A stretch of DNA of 64,000 nt from Aldrovandia affinis (taxonomy: Eukaryota > Chordata > Actinopteri > Notacanthiformes > Halosauridae). This document shows, piece after piece, positions 55,243-64,000 of the stretch. Under the pieces are notes generated by a model. That model was not told the DNA's origin. It did not search any database and saw only the letters and a list, made by a program, of their open reading frames with translations. A program made the translations under genes and the position numbers. Positions within the stretch are counted from its first letter, which is position 1; each line of letters opens with the position of its first letter. The stretch is from the NCBI GenBank assembly GCA_029706075.1, contig JAINUG010000015.1, positions 2,878,307 through 2,942,306 of the forward strand, given 5' to 3'.

Positions 55243-56567
55243 GTTTACTAAATGCTTTTTTAATTGCAATACACCACTAAACATGCCTTAAAATCACTGG
55301 GAGCATTGTTTTTCACAGAATTGTTGTTATTTTGTTGGACAATTCTTTTACATTCCTCTTTTGGTTGACATCCATGTCTGTCAGGTTTACCTGCACACAC
55401 TATGGCTTCTTATACAGACTGTCCCACAATTCTAAAGCCTGAAAACGACTACAGTTGAAACGCATTGCACAAACCTGAGCGCAAGCATAAGCCAGTAACT
55501 GTGCTCTGTTCGTTTTGATAGTTTCAGTGCTTTACAAGCAATTCTCAGCGTTTGCACCTCCTAAAATCAATAAACGTTCACTTGTTCCCCGTTTCCTTTT
55601 TGTCTTCGACACCACACCTGTCAAATACTTTTTCCCTGTCATGGGAATGCCCAGCTTGGTGCAATTTCTGTTGGTTTGCTTTACAATTTCGAACCTACTA
55701 GATAGGAATGTGTCCAGCTTAGAAGACCAATGGACCAATCCACATATCACATGTGATACATTTTTCTGGTATGTAAATAGAATGCAAGAACCATAACAGT
55801 TTCCCCCTATTTGGAATCACCAATTGCACTTCTCAAGTCTCAGCTGCACCACCAACACTGAAGCCATCTCTCACTGATAACAACTGGTAGACTGTGGCCA
55901 CTTGTTGCTTCATTGGGAGGAATGAATGGAGTAGAAACCGAAGGAACCTGTCCTTATACCCATTATATCCCTGGTGGAACCAAGCTAACTGAGTACGGCC
56001 GCTGTAGTCAGCTAGGGCCTAGCATGCACTGTGAGGTCTGTGGTATGGGAATGATTTATTCCTGTTCTTTTCTGTTCGTGTGATAGCCTGGATTTACAGT
56101 GTACATAGCCTTACTGCACTCACCTGTTCACAGATCCATGGCATCAGCAAGCAGGTGACCTTGGTGAGTGGAGAGAGGGGGAATCCTAACAGGGCAGCAG
56201 AAATTGCATGTGTATAATAATCAGAATCTCTAGTGGACCAGCGGGTGCACCATTTTAGGCAATGGACTTAATGGTAACATCACAATTACCTGAACGGGGG
56301 GCGGGGGGCTCTATGTGGGGGTGGCCCAGTTGCAGGTCAGGGTACAGAAAGGGGTTGCCATCTTGGGAGGGAAAATGACAGCGGCAGGGTGTCTTGTGGT
56401 CTGTATGATTTATGAAGTATGGCTCTTTAGTAAATACATTTGTACTTGCATGTCTGTGATTTGCTTGTAGAAACTGATGGTGCATCTGCTTAAAGGAAGT
56501 AGTAGTGGGTCTTGATGTGTGAATCTCACAAACCATGGCAATAAATCAGGGAATGTGGTTGACTTAT
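55243..56567. other. Non-coding stretch, nothing recognised
   Basis: Frames at 55515-55796 and 56255-56721 have no known motif. No repeat structure noted apart from a G-rich run at 56295-56310. Confidence 0.5.
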
Positions 56568-57612
56568 TACATTTTAAGCATTTAGCAGATGCTCTTATCC
56601 AGAGCGACTTCAAGATGTGCATTAATACATGGTAGGAACAATCATAGTTTGCACAAGAGATCAGTGCAGTAATAAAGCGATAGACATCATTGCAGGCAGC
56701 TGCATACCATACCTGTAACATTGGGAAGGAAAAGGTTAGGTTTTTTTTTTTAATGTAATTTTTTAAACGAGGAGTAAGCAGGGATACATATTGTTGAGCA
56801 AGTAGGCAGTGGTGATGACAATTAGCTAGATGTACAGAATTCAGTGGCAGTGGAGTCTGAAAAGGTGGGTTTTGAGTCTCTTGCGGAAGATCGCAAGTGA
56901 TTCCGCGGTCCTGACCGATTGCGGAAGGTCATTCCACCACCAAGGGGTCAGGACAGAGAAGAGACGAGACCATGAGGAGCAGCTGCCAGGCACCAGGAGG
57001 GATGGGACAGTCAGTTTGCCAGAGGAGGTGCAGCGGAGGGGTCTGGTTGGGGTGTAGGGTGTGATGAGTGTCTGGAGGTATGGGGGAGCGGTACCTCTAG
57101 CTGCTTGAGAAGCAAGCACCAGTGATTTCAATCTGATGCGTGCTGCGATGGGGAGCCAGTGCAGAGAGGAGAGTAGAGGGGTGAACTGGGTGAACAGTTG
57201 ATTGAACACCAGACGTGCGGCAGTATTCTGGACTAGTTGCAGTGGCTTAATGGCACAGGCCGGTAGGCCTGCCAGCAAGGAATTGCAGTAGTCCAGACAT
57301 GAGATCACCAGGGCCTGGACCAGGAGTTGTGTGGTCTCTTGGGTGAGGAACGGTCGGATCCTCCTGATGTTGTGGAGGGAGCATCAGCAGGTCCGAGTGA
57401 TCGCAGCAATGTAGCCCGAGAAGCACAGCTGGTTGTCCAGGGTCACTCCAAGACTCCTGGCAGACTGGGACGGAGACACTATGGAGCCTTCCACGGTGAT
57501 TGAAGCATCAATCATCGGGGAGCCCTTTGCTGGGAGGAAGAGAGCAGCTCAGTCTTCCCCAGGTTCAGTTTCAGGTGGTGGGTGGACACCCAGGCAGAAA
57601 TGTCGGCCAGGC
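56568..57612 (-). mobile_element. L2-type LINE copy D, 3' part (5' part continues at 63617)
   Basis: The tail (TTTTAAGCATTTAGCAGATG then CTCTTATCCAGAGCGACTT) is at the left. The coding end (57308-56841, minus) reads ISCLDYCNSLLAGLPACAIK, VQNTAARLVFNQ, LPIAARIRLKSLVLASQAA, WWNDLPQSVRTAESLAIF and HLFRLHCH. Upstream at 57600-57420 it reads CLADISAWVSTHHLKLNLGK. At 57612 the LINE stops and the duplicated block begins. The next part of the same protein, ending with the YADD block, appears at 63617-63912, so one LINE copy has been split by about 6 kb. Confidence 0.9.
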
Positions 57613-58053
57613 ATGCAATTACATTGAAACTGTTCTTTCCTCTTTGTATTATGACTAACAGTACAACATCAAGCAATTAGGTATTTCATTCAACTTTATG
57701 ATTTCCTTCAAGAAAAAATAGTTTAAACAAAATTTGTATCATACATGACAAAATGGTAACACAGCTGCAGAACTACAGGAAAACAGCAATTATTCTACTA
57801 TACCATGTTTACTTTTTTTCTCTCAAAAATAATAATAATTTTTACACTGATATCCAGTTTGCAAACAACTCTAGAGATTAATTGAGGTTAGGGCCATGCA
57901 AAGACTGGAATTACCATTTCTTTCCTAATGCCTTCCACAAAAGAAATGTTATTTTTTAACATATAACCATCCATTGCAATCAGAGCTGTCTTCCATATAT
58001 TGGCATATTATTTTGATTAACTTTAGATGAAATTTTCATGATATTTAGTCTTG
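57613..58053 (+). repeat. Duplicated segment, copy 2, left part
   Basis: It matches 54786-55128 in the same orientation, with about 92 extra bases (57862-57960). It ends at TTTAGTCTTG where the Gypsy element inserted; the segment resumes at 63293. A 5-base CATGC at 57612-57616 and 63615-63619 may be a target duplication of the block, but chance is possible. Confidence 0.88.
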
Positions 58054-58379
58054 TGTCACGATTGGTACCAGAAAAACAGGCGCGGACCCAGAAATGCAAT
58101 AACGTATTTTATTCCGTAAACAGGCGATGGTCACACAGGAGTAATCAGGGCAATGCAGGGATCCAAAGAATGGTCGGGGACAGGCAGAGTTCGTTCCGGG
58201 CTTCAGTAGTATCAGGGGCAGGCAAGGCGTAGTCAGTGGGCAGGCGAAGGTCGATAACGTGAAAGCAGTCCAGGGAACACAGGGAGGAGCGGGAACGAGA
58301 CTGAGATATAGACGAACACTGGAGCACGAGCACAAACACAAACACGATGAAACAAAACACGGGGAAACAGAGAAAACGC
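58054..58379 (-). repeat. 3' LTR of the Gypsy element, U3 half deleted
   Basis: It matches 62623-62927 but stops at GAGAAAACGC (58379), where pol sequence (VGDLR region) begins directly. The U3 half and the polypurine tract expected between pol and the LTR are missing. The deletion must postdate integration or have been repaired at reverse transcription, since the 5' LTR is complete. Confidence 0.9.
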
Positions 58380-58389
58380 AGATCACCAA

Positions 58390-59548
58390 CCTGTACTGGA
58401 TGCCGACACAGGAATTCCTGGATTAGGGAGGGGTCGACGATATGTCTTTCAGGCACCCAACTGCGTTCCTCGGGACCATACCCCTCCCAATCCACCAGAA
58501 ATTGGCGACCACGGCCCCTGCGTCGGACCTCCAGCAGGCGGCGAACGATGTAGACTGGGCCCCCTTCGATGAGCCGGGGGGGAGGTGGGGTACGGACAGG
58601 AGGGCTAAAACGAGAGACAACATAGGGTTTTAGACGAGACACGTGAAACACAGGATGGATGCGGCGTAGGGGAGGAGGGAGACGCAACTGTATGGCCGAG
58701 GGGGTGATAACATGAATAATGGAGTAGGGACCAATAAATCTGGGGGATGATTTCTTACACAAACTCCGCAGGGGAATGTCTTTAGCAGATAGCCAAACCT
58801 TCTGACCCACTCTGTAGTGAGGAGCAGGGCGGCGGCGGCGGTTGGCCTGGCTTTTCATAGCCGAGACATGACGAAGCAGGGTGGCACACGCTCTCCGCCA
58901 AGTATTCCGGGCTCTAATAATAAAAGCTTTGGCAGATGGCACCTCCACCTCTTTCTCCTCCTCCGGAAATACAGGAGGTTGGTAACCTAGACTACAGTGA
59001 AATGGAGACATTCCGGTGGAGGAAATGGGAAGGGAATTGTGTGCATACTCCACCCAGGGCAGGGAGCGTGACCAAGTAGTAGGGGTTTGTTCGGCCAGAC
59101 AGCGCAGTCCCTTCCCCAACTCCTGGTTATAACGTTCCGTCTGGCCATTGGTCTCTGGGTAGAAACCAGAAGAGAGGTTAGGTTTGGCGCCGATAAGTGA
59201 GCAGAACGCCCTCCAGAACCCGCTGGAAAACTGGGGCCCCCGATCCGTGGTCATCTCCTGCGGCAATCCGTGGAGGCGAAAAACGTGTTTAACCATGAGT
59301 TCTGCGGTCTCCTTAGCAGAGGGGAGTTTGGGCAGAGGAATGAGGTGTGCACTTTTAGAAAAACGGTCTACCACCGTAAGGACGACTGTGTTACCTTCTG
59401 ATGGAAGTCTAGGGCGACGTGGGACCATGGGTGTTGTGGAACCGCCAAGGGCTGAAGGAGACCGCTGGGGTGAGTATTGGAGGACTTGGACCAGGGCACA
59501 CAGGCTGTTACAAATTCGACAGTGTCGTCTTTCATAGTGGGCCACCAA
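58390..59548 (-). pseudogene. Gypsy pol: integrase core and chromodomain
   Basis: The frame at 59548 regains the integrase after [13 protein letters not shown]. It has [20 protein letters not shown] (core with the first Asp), TDRGPQFSSGFWRAF (second Asp), ETNGQTERYNQELGKGLRCL (Glu), LPWVEYAHNSLPISSTGMSP and the GPYSIIHVITPSAIQLRLPP C-terminal domain. A chromodomain follows (about 58590-58400): RRLLEVRRRGRGRQFLVDWE then GYGPEERSWVPERHIVDPSL. The frame then runs into the truncated LTR at 58379. The first Asp block VALDF lies in the preceding frame. The chromodomain would direct integration to particular chromatin. Confidence 0.92.
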
Positions 59549-60839
59549 AACCTACGAGACAGAAAGGCTAGGGTGCGTGAAACCCCCGGGTGACAGGCCA
59601 TCGGGGAGGAGTGGGCCCACTCCAGCATTTGAGACCGGACGGTCTCAGGAACGAATAGGCAGTTGGCTGGCGTATCCCTGTGAGACCGTGTAGTGTGGAG
59701 CGCCTCTTCCACCGTCCAAACAATATCAAACTTGGCTGCTGCTAACACGCAGCTAGGTGGCAGGATAGGTTCAGGGTTACTCTCCTCTCCTGGAGAGGCG
59801 TAGATCCGGGATAAGGCGTCGGGTTTAGTATTCTTAGAGCCTGGGTGAAAAGACAGAGTAAAAAAAAAACGGGCCAAAAATAGAGACCATCTAGCTTGAC
59901 GAGGGTTAAGACGTTGAGCCGAGTGGAGATATTCCAGGTTACGATGATCCGTCCAGACCAGGAACGGCACAGTAGCTCCCTCTAACAAGTGTCTCCACTC
60001 CTCAAAAGCTAATTTGATGGCTAGGAGTTCTCGATCACCAATAGTATAATGTCTTTCAGTCGTGGAAAGGCGGTGTGAGAAGAAAGTGCACGGGTGTACC
60101 TTATTGTCATTGGTTCTTTGCGAAAGGATCGCCCCTGTTCCTGAATCGGAGGCATCCACCTCCACAATGAACTGACGTGTGGGATCCGGGAGTGCGAGGA
60201 TAGGGGCAGACGTAAACCGGGACTTGAGTCTCTCGAAGGCCACCTGGGCATTGGGGTTCCATCTAAAAGAAACCTTGGTAGAAGTGAGAGAGATTAACGG
60301 TGCGGCGACCGTGCTGTAATTCCGTACAAACCGTTTGTAAAAGTTGGCGAATCCTAAAAAGCGTTGGAGTTGTTTACGGTCAGTAGGTACGGGCCATTCC
60401 TGTACCGCCTGCACCTTGGTGGGGTCCATCTCCAGATGGCCTCGGGAGATGATAAATCCTAGAAACTGAACAGAGGTTTTATGTAACTCACACTTCTCGG
60501 CCTTGATAAATAATTGGTTCTCGAGAAGTCTCTGGATGACTTGGCGCACATGCTGTACATGTTCCTCCATAGTTCTCGAAAAGATAAGGATGTCATCAAG
60601 GTAAACATACGCGAAGCGGGACAACATGTCCCGGAGTACGTCGTTCACCAATCCCTGAAAGACGGCAGGGGCGTTGGTGAGACCGAATGGCATGGCCAGG
60701 TATTCATAATGACCTGTGTGGGTGTTGAAGGCCGTCTTTCCACGTCCCCCTCCCGAATCCGGACCAGGTGGTAGGCGTTGCGGAGATCTAATTTGGTGAA
60801 GAATTGACCCTCCTGAAGATTGTCGAACGCCGATGACAT
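59368..60839 (-). pseudogene. Gypsy pol: reverse transcriptase, RNase H, integrase zinc region
   Basis: A short frame (60839-60645) gives [20 protein letters not shown] with the first catalytic Asp. After a frameshift near 60730, the frame at 60693 gives [23 protein letters not shown] (YLDD at 60603-60592) and [16 protein letters not shown]. RNase H follows with [17 protein letters not shown] and [20 protein letters not shown], then [10 protein letters not shown] and NTKPDALSR. The integrase His-Cys region ([20 protein letters not shown], then [11 protein letters not shown] with the first Cys retained and the second lost) precedes a frameshift near 59400. Confidence 0.92.
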
Positions 60840-61729
60840 TAATGGGAGTGGGTAGCGGTTCTTAATAGTGATAGCATTGAGCCCCCTGTAATCAATACAA
60901 GGACGCAGGGTTCCATCTTTTTTACAAAAAAAAATCCTGCGCCAGCAGGGGACGACGAAGGGCGGATGATTCCTGATGTTAGTGATGTGGAGATGTACTC
61001 CTCCATAGCTTTATTCTCTGGGGCGGATAATGAATACAGGTGGCCTCTGGGTGGAGTAGAACCAGGAAGAAGGTCAATGGGACAATCATAGGCACGATGA
61101 GGCGGTAATGTGCAGGCACGGGACTTACTGAAAGCTTGGCCGAGATCGTGATATTCGGGGGGCACTAGTGACAGGTCGACAGGTCTCTCTTTAGCCATGG
61201 ATGTGGAATCCCCAGGGGTAGTAGCGGAACGCAGGCATGATTTTTGGCAGAAAGCGCTCCACTCCCGGATGTTTCCAGTCGTCCAGTCAATGCTGGGGTT
61301 GTGGGTGGCCAGCCAGGGTCCGCCAAGCACTACAGGAGCAAGAGGGGATTCCATAAGATAGAGCGCCAGTTTTTCCCTGTGATTCCTGGAAACAAGCAGA
61401 TCCAGTGGCTGGGTGATCTCCTGGATCTCGGCTAGGGGCGTGCCCATCAGAGTCTTGGTTTGGAGGGGGGTCGCTAAACTAGACACCGGGACTCCCATGC
61501 GACGAACCAGGGTAGGGCAGATGGGGTTAGCATCGGCCCCCGAGTCAATCAGAGCCTGCACCGGGAACAGTTCTCCTTGCCAGGAGAGAAGGACGTGGAG
61601 CATGGGACAATGGGATCGGGAGGTAGAAAACTGAGAGGCGCCCGTCAGAACCTCCCTCTTCACTGACGGGTGCTGTCTTTTACCGGACATGACAACCGGA
61701 AATGTCCCCTGCCTCTGCAGTAAAGGCAA
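60839..61729 (-). pseudogene. Gypsy pol: protease and start of reverse transcriptase
   Basis: The frame overlaps the end of gag in a different phase. The aspartic protease active site is [12 protein letters not shown] (DSG at about 61546-61538), followed by [15 protein letters not shown], a conserved block of this Gypsy group. The polymerase begins with [40 protein letters not shown] and [14 protein letters not shown]. It breaks near 60925 at a poly-A run (plus-strand poly-T/A), where the [14 protein letters not shown]-type block is scrambled by frame changes. Confidence 0.9.
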
Positions 61730-62606
61730 TGTCCTCCCTCCCGGCGGCGCTGGCGTTCGGTCTCGGATAGATGGGCCCGATTCACCTGCATGGGCTCCGC
61801 AGTCGCTGTGGGTTGAGCGGGGAAGTCGGGTCGTGTCGTTGGCCGGAAACGGGGGGAAGCAGGAGATTCGTGACGCCTCTTTCCTGCAGACGAGTGTCGA
61901 TGCGGATAGCCAGGTCCACGAGTCTGTCCAGGTCCGGGGGTAGATCGCACACAGTTAGTTCATCCAGAACCCTCTCGGAGAGGCCGTGCATGAAGGCATC
62001 GTAGGTGGCCATGGCATTCCATCCTGCTGAGGTCGCCAGGGTCCGGAACTCGATGGAGTAGTCCAAGACGGATTGTCCTCCCTGGCGAAGCTGAAGCAGT
62101 TGACGTGCTGCCGTCCGTCCGATCGAGGACCGGTTGAAAACCCTTCTCATCTCCTCCGCGAAGGATGAGAAGGTCGTGAGAGCAGGGTGTCCAGACTCCC
62201 AGAGAGAGGTTCCCCACAGTCGAGCTTTTCCCCCAAGGAGTGTGATTACATATGCTACCCTCGCTCGTTCCGTAGGAAATGAGGAGGATTGGAGTTAGAA
62301 CACTAGAGAGCATTGACTCAAGAAAGCGCGACATGAGTTGGGGTCGCCCAGGTAGCGTTCCGGAGGAGGTAATCGTGGTTCGGAACCCCTCTGATAACCA
62401 GCTTGCGTCTGTACTTGGATTGCTACATTCTGTGCAGAACGGGCCGTTTCTGCCAACTCTTGGGTGACTTTGACCATGGACGAAAGCTGCTCCGCCAGAG
62501 CTTGGACGGTCTGCTGCAACGTCCGCAACTCCACCTCGTGATGTTCTAGACAAATCCCGTGATAACGGGCAATGTCGGTGGGATTGGGTCGGTCCGCTGG
62601 TTCCAT
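61660..62606 (-). pseudogene. Gypsy gag with CCHC zinc knuckle, one stop and one frameshift
   Basis: The frame opens MEPADRPNPTDIARYHG about 17 bases inside the 5' LTR edge. It has a coiled-coil-like stretch (residues 20-60, ELRTLQQTVQALAEQLSSM) and the capsid region RLPPPERYLGDPNSCRAFLS, then an in-frame stop at about 62295. It continues in the same frame as RARVAYVITLLGGKARLWGT and RQGGQSVLDYSIEFRTLATS to about 61880. A frameshift then moves it to the frame ending at 61660, with the knuckle [14 protein letters not shown]. The protein would form the particle and bind RNA. The last ~70 bases overlap the pol frame, as in families using frameshift expression. Confidence 0.88.
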
Positions 62607-62622
62607 CTTGGCCAGATTGTTC

Positions 62623-63292
62623 TGTCACGATTGGTACCAGAAAACCAGGCGCGGACCCAGAAGTGCAATAACGTATTTTATTCCGTAAACAGGCGATGGT
62701 CACACAGGAGTAATCAGGGCAATGCAGGGATCCAAAGAATGGTCGGGGACAGGCAAAGTTCGTTCTGGGCTTCAGTAGTATCAGGGGCAGGGCGAAGGTC
62801 GATAATGTGAAAGCAGTCAAGGGAACACAGGGAGGAGCGGGAACGAGACTGAGATATAGACGAACACTGGAGCACGAGCACGAACACAAACACGATGAAA
62901 CAAAACACGGGGAAACAGAGAAAACGCTGGAGAGTTGTGTAGGGATACGCAAAGCACAAGACAATCTGGCAACGAACATGGGAAAACACACAGCTTAAAT
63001 ACATTTAGACATAACAAGAAACAATCAGGAATAAACATGAATGCAGCTGACTGCAATCAGACACATGAGGAATTAAGTGAAAACGATAATACAATAACGA
63101 GACAATCAGGAAATGAACATGGGAAACGAACAGCTAACTACATCAGACATAACGAGAAACAGGTGAAACAGATAATACACTGACGAGACTGGAACAGGTA
63201 AGCGAAAGTAAAAACACGGACCAGACAACTAGGAAAACATGGAACAAACTACAAACGCTTAATTATGGGAAACACGAACACGAGACGTGACA
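62623..63292 (-). repeat. 5' LTR of the Gypsy element (complete, 670 bp)
   Basis: It begins, on the minus strand, at 63292 with TGTCACGTC and ends at 62623 with CGTGACA. A 326-bp part (62623-62927) matches the other LTR with about seven substitutions and a 21-base length difference. The remainder (62928-63292) has no counterpart in the 3' LTR. Two imperfect units of about 141 bp (GACAATC.GG.AA.GAACATG at 62960 and 63101) lie in this U3 part. Confidence 0.92.
62960..63240. repeat. Two ~141-bp imperfect tandem units in the Gypsy U3
   Basis: Unit starts at 62960 and 63101 share GACAATC.GG, GAACATGGGAAA, CAGCT.A.TACAT, AGACATAAC.AGAAACA and GATAATACA. Repeats in U3 are commonly enhancer duplications; that function is inferred. 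Confidence 0.7.
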
Positions 63293-63403
63293 GTCTTGAC
63301 TATTTCTCTAATGGACTTTACAGTCCACTATGCCTTTTATGATTTTATGATAAAAGGTTTAAGATTGTATTTTATTTTATGAGTCCCTTTGGACAGTTTA
63401 TGC
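63293..63403 (+). repeat. Duplicated segment, copy 2, right part
   Basis: It matches 55123-55240 in the same orientation (GACTATTTCTCTAATGGACT and the following 90 bases). It is interrupted by a MITE at 63404; the last bases TATGCCA resume at 63610-63616 and the similarity ends there. Confidence 0.88.
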
Positions 63404-63606
63404 CAGGGGTGTCAAACTCATTCCATCGTGGGCCGAGTCTATGCAGGTTTTTGTTGCAACCAGTGCACAACACCAGGTGATTTAACTAATTAGCTTCCTT
63501 CTTCAACCAAGGAGGGGAACGAATTGAAATCACCTGGTGTTGTGCACCGGTTGCAACAGAAACCTGCATACACTCGGCCCACGATGGAATGAGTTTGACA
63601 CCCCTG
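63404..63606. mobile_element. hAT-type MITE, near-palindromic, 8-bp TSD
   Basis: The ends are CAGGGGTGTCAAACTCATTC and its reverse complement. The inverted repeat extends about 80 bases on each side through GGGCCGAGT, TGCAGGTTT and GCACAACACCAGGTGATTT, leaving a short loop. A perfect 8-bp TSD GTTTATGC lies at 63396-63403 and 63607-63614. The corresponding empty site in copy 1 reads GTATATGC (55233-55240). The element is non-coding and would fold into a long hairpin as RNA. Confidence 0.93.
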
Positions 63607-63616
63607 GTTTATGCCA

Positions 63617-64000
63617 TGCCGGGACCTTCAGATGGAGAAGGAGAGAAAGAGTTGATTGTCATCAGCATAACAGTGATAAGAACAACCATGAGCAGAGAAA
63701 ACAGAACCAAGTGACTTAGTGTACAGGGAGAATAGGACGGGGCCCAGCACTGAGCTCTGCGGGACTCTGGTAGAGAGGGTGTGGGGAGAGAAGAGGGATC
63801 CTCTCCAGGCCACCTGGTAGGACCGGTCAGCCAGGTAGGTCTTGAACCATGTTAGTGCAGATCCAGAGATTCCCATCTTGACGAGAGATGAGAGCAGGAT
63901 CTGGTGGTCCACGGTATCAAATGCAGTTTACAGGTCGAGGAGGAGGAGGACAGAGCTAAGGGATTGGGACTTAGCCATGTGAAAAGCCTCAGTGACTACA
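63617..64000 (-). pseudogene. L2-type LINE copy D, reverse-transcriptase part, continues beyond the window
   Basis: The minus strand reads LVKMGISGSALTWFKTYLAD, SYQVAWRGSLFS, VPQSSVLGPVLFSLYTKSLG and CSYHCYADDNQLFLSF (YADD near 63660), then stops. The palm motif VPQGS has become VPQSS. Upstream (63912-64000) FDTVDH-type sequence is readable (TAFDTVDHQILLSS with one stop). The next residues of the family, ...CLADISAW, are found at 57612, showing that this and 56568-57612 were one LINE copy. The 5' end lies outside the window. Confidence 0.85.

Larger units (their letters stand above)
58054..63292 (-). mobile_element. Gypsy LTR retrotransposon, sushi-ichi/chromovirus type, decayed
   Basis: This 5.2-kb minus-strand element runs from TGTCACG (58054) to CGTGACA (63292) and is flanked by GTCTTG at 58048-58053 and 63293-63298. 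Copy 1 of the duplicated segment shows the empty site (TTTAGTCTTGACTATTTC near 55119). Domain order is gag with CCHC knuckle, protease, reverse transcriptase, RNase H, integrase and chromodomain. The integrase-distal chromodomain and the gag type place it in the sushi-ichi group, relatives of which gave rise to vertebrate PEG10/RTL genes. No env-like frame is present. The 3' LTR is half deleted and the coding regions carry several frameshifts. Confidence 0.93.

Noticed and set aside
58145-62991. Host gene of the PEG10/RTL type
   Set aside because: The gag knuckle and chromodomain integrase resemble ancestors of domesticated genes. However, LTRs, a TSD and many frameshifts show an ordinary decayed retrotransposon.
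1-64000. CRISPR arrays, operons, phage or plasmid features
   Set aside because: No regularly spaced direct repeats, no ribosome-binding-site pattern and no prokaryotic gene packing. Introns, SINEs, LINEs and vertebrate DNA transposons show a eukaryotic nuclear genome.

Overview
The window looks like nuclear DNA of a ray-finned (teleost) fish. The basis is the repeat content: tRNA-derived SINEs and L2-type LINE tails typical of fish, Rex1/CR1-like and I/Nimb-like LINEs, PIF/Harbinger, hAT, Tc1/mariner and piggyBac elements, and a sushi-ichi-type Gypsy retrotransposon with a chromodomain. The species cannot be named from the sequence. I found no host protein-coding exon that I can support, no rRNA, no free-standing tRNA gene and no CRISPR array. 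Every recognisable coding region belongs to a transposable element, and nearly all are broken.

Layout. 1-2.2 kb: plain AT-rich sequence. 2.2-5.0 kb: a LINE relic, a GC-rich candidate DNA element and three SINEs, two with perfect target-site duplications (TSDs). 5-8.7 kb: nothing recognised. 8.7-9.9 kb: a solo LTR with a 5-bp TSD. 10.8-11.4 kb: a LINE relic. 12.1-12.4 kb: a hAT MITE with an 8-bp TSD. 13.1-20.7 kb: a PIF/Harbinger element split by a hAT element (13473-15730) and by a Rex1/CR1-like LINE (16.1-20.5 kb), which is itself split by another LINE (16.35-17.76 kb). 21-22.1 kb: Myb-like and L1/Tx1-like relics. 22.2-25.9 kb: a Harbinger carrying a Myb-like gene and a HARBI1-like transposase, lying inside the Myb-like gene of a second element whose uninterrupted copy is at 51.7-52.6 kb. 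25.9-26.9 and 47.1-48.6 kb: an inverted pair of an unclassified LTR-like repeat. 27.0-29.5 kb: an I/Nimb-like LINE with a 12-bp TSD next to an L2 copy. 32-34.8 kb: a LINE with a tandem-repeat 5' UTR. 35.3-37.2 kb: an LTR-like element and a second truncated Harbinger. 38.2-43.3 kb: two L2 copies, a Tc1-type MITE and a TTAA-flanked piggyBac-type MITE. 43.3-52 kb: mostly unique sequence. 53.1-53.9 kb: a second LTR-like element. 54.8-64 kb: an L2 LINE split by a block that duplicates 54786-55242; the block carries a Gypsy element (58054-63292) and a hAT MITE (63404-63606).

The parts do not form a pathway. Their relation is chronological: nesting, TSDs and empty-site copies give relative insertion ages. 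The best material for follow-up is the two multi-layer nests and the paralogous empty sites inside the same window. I saw no convincing new biological system.
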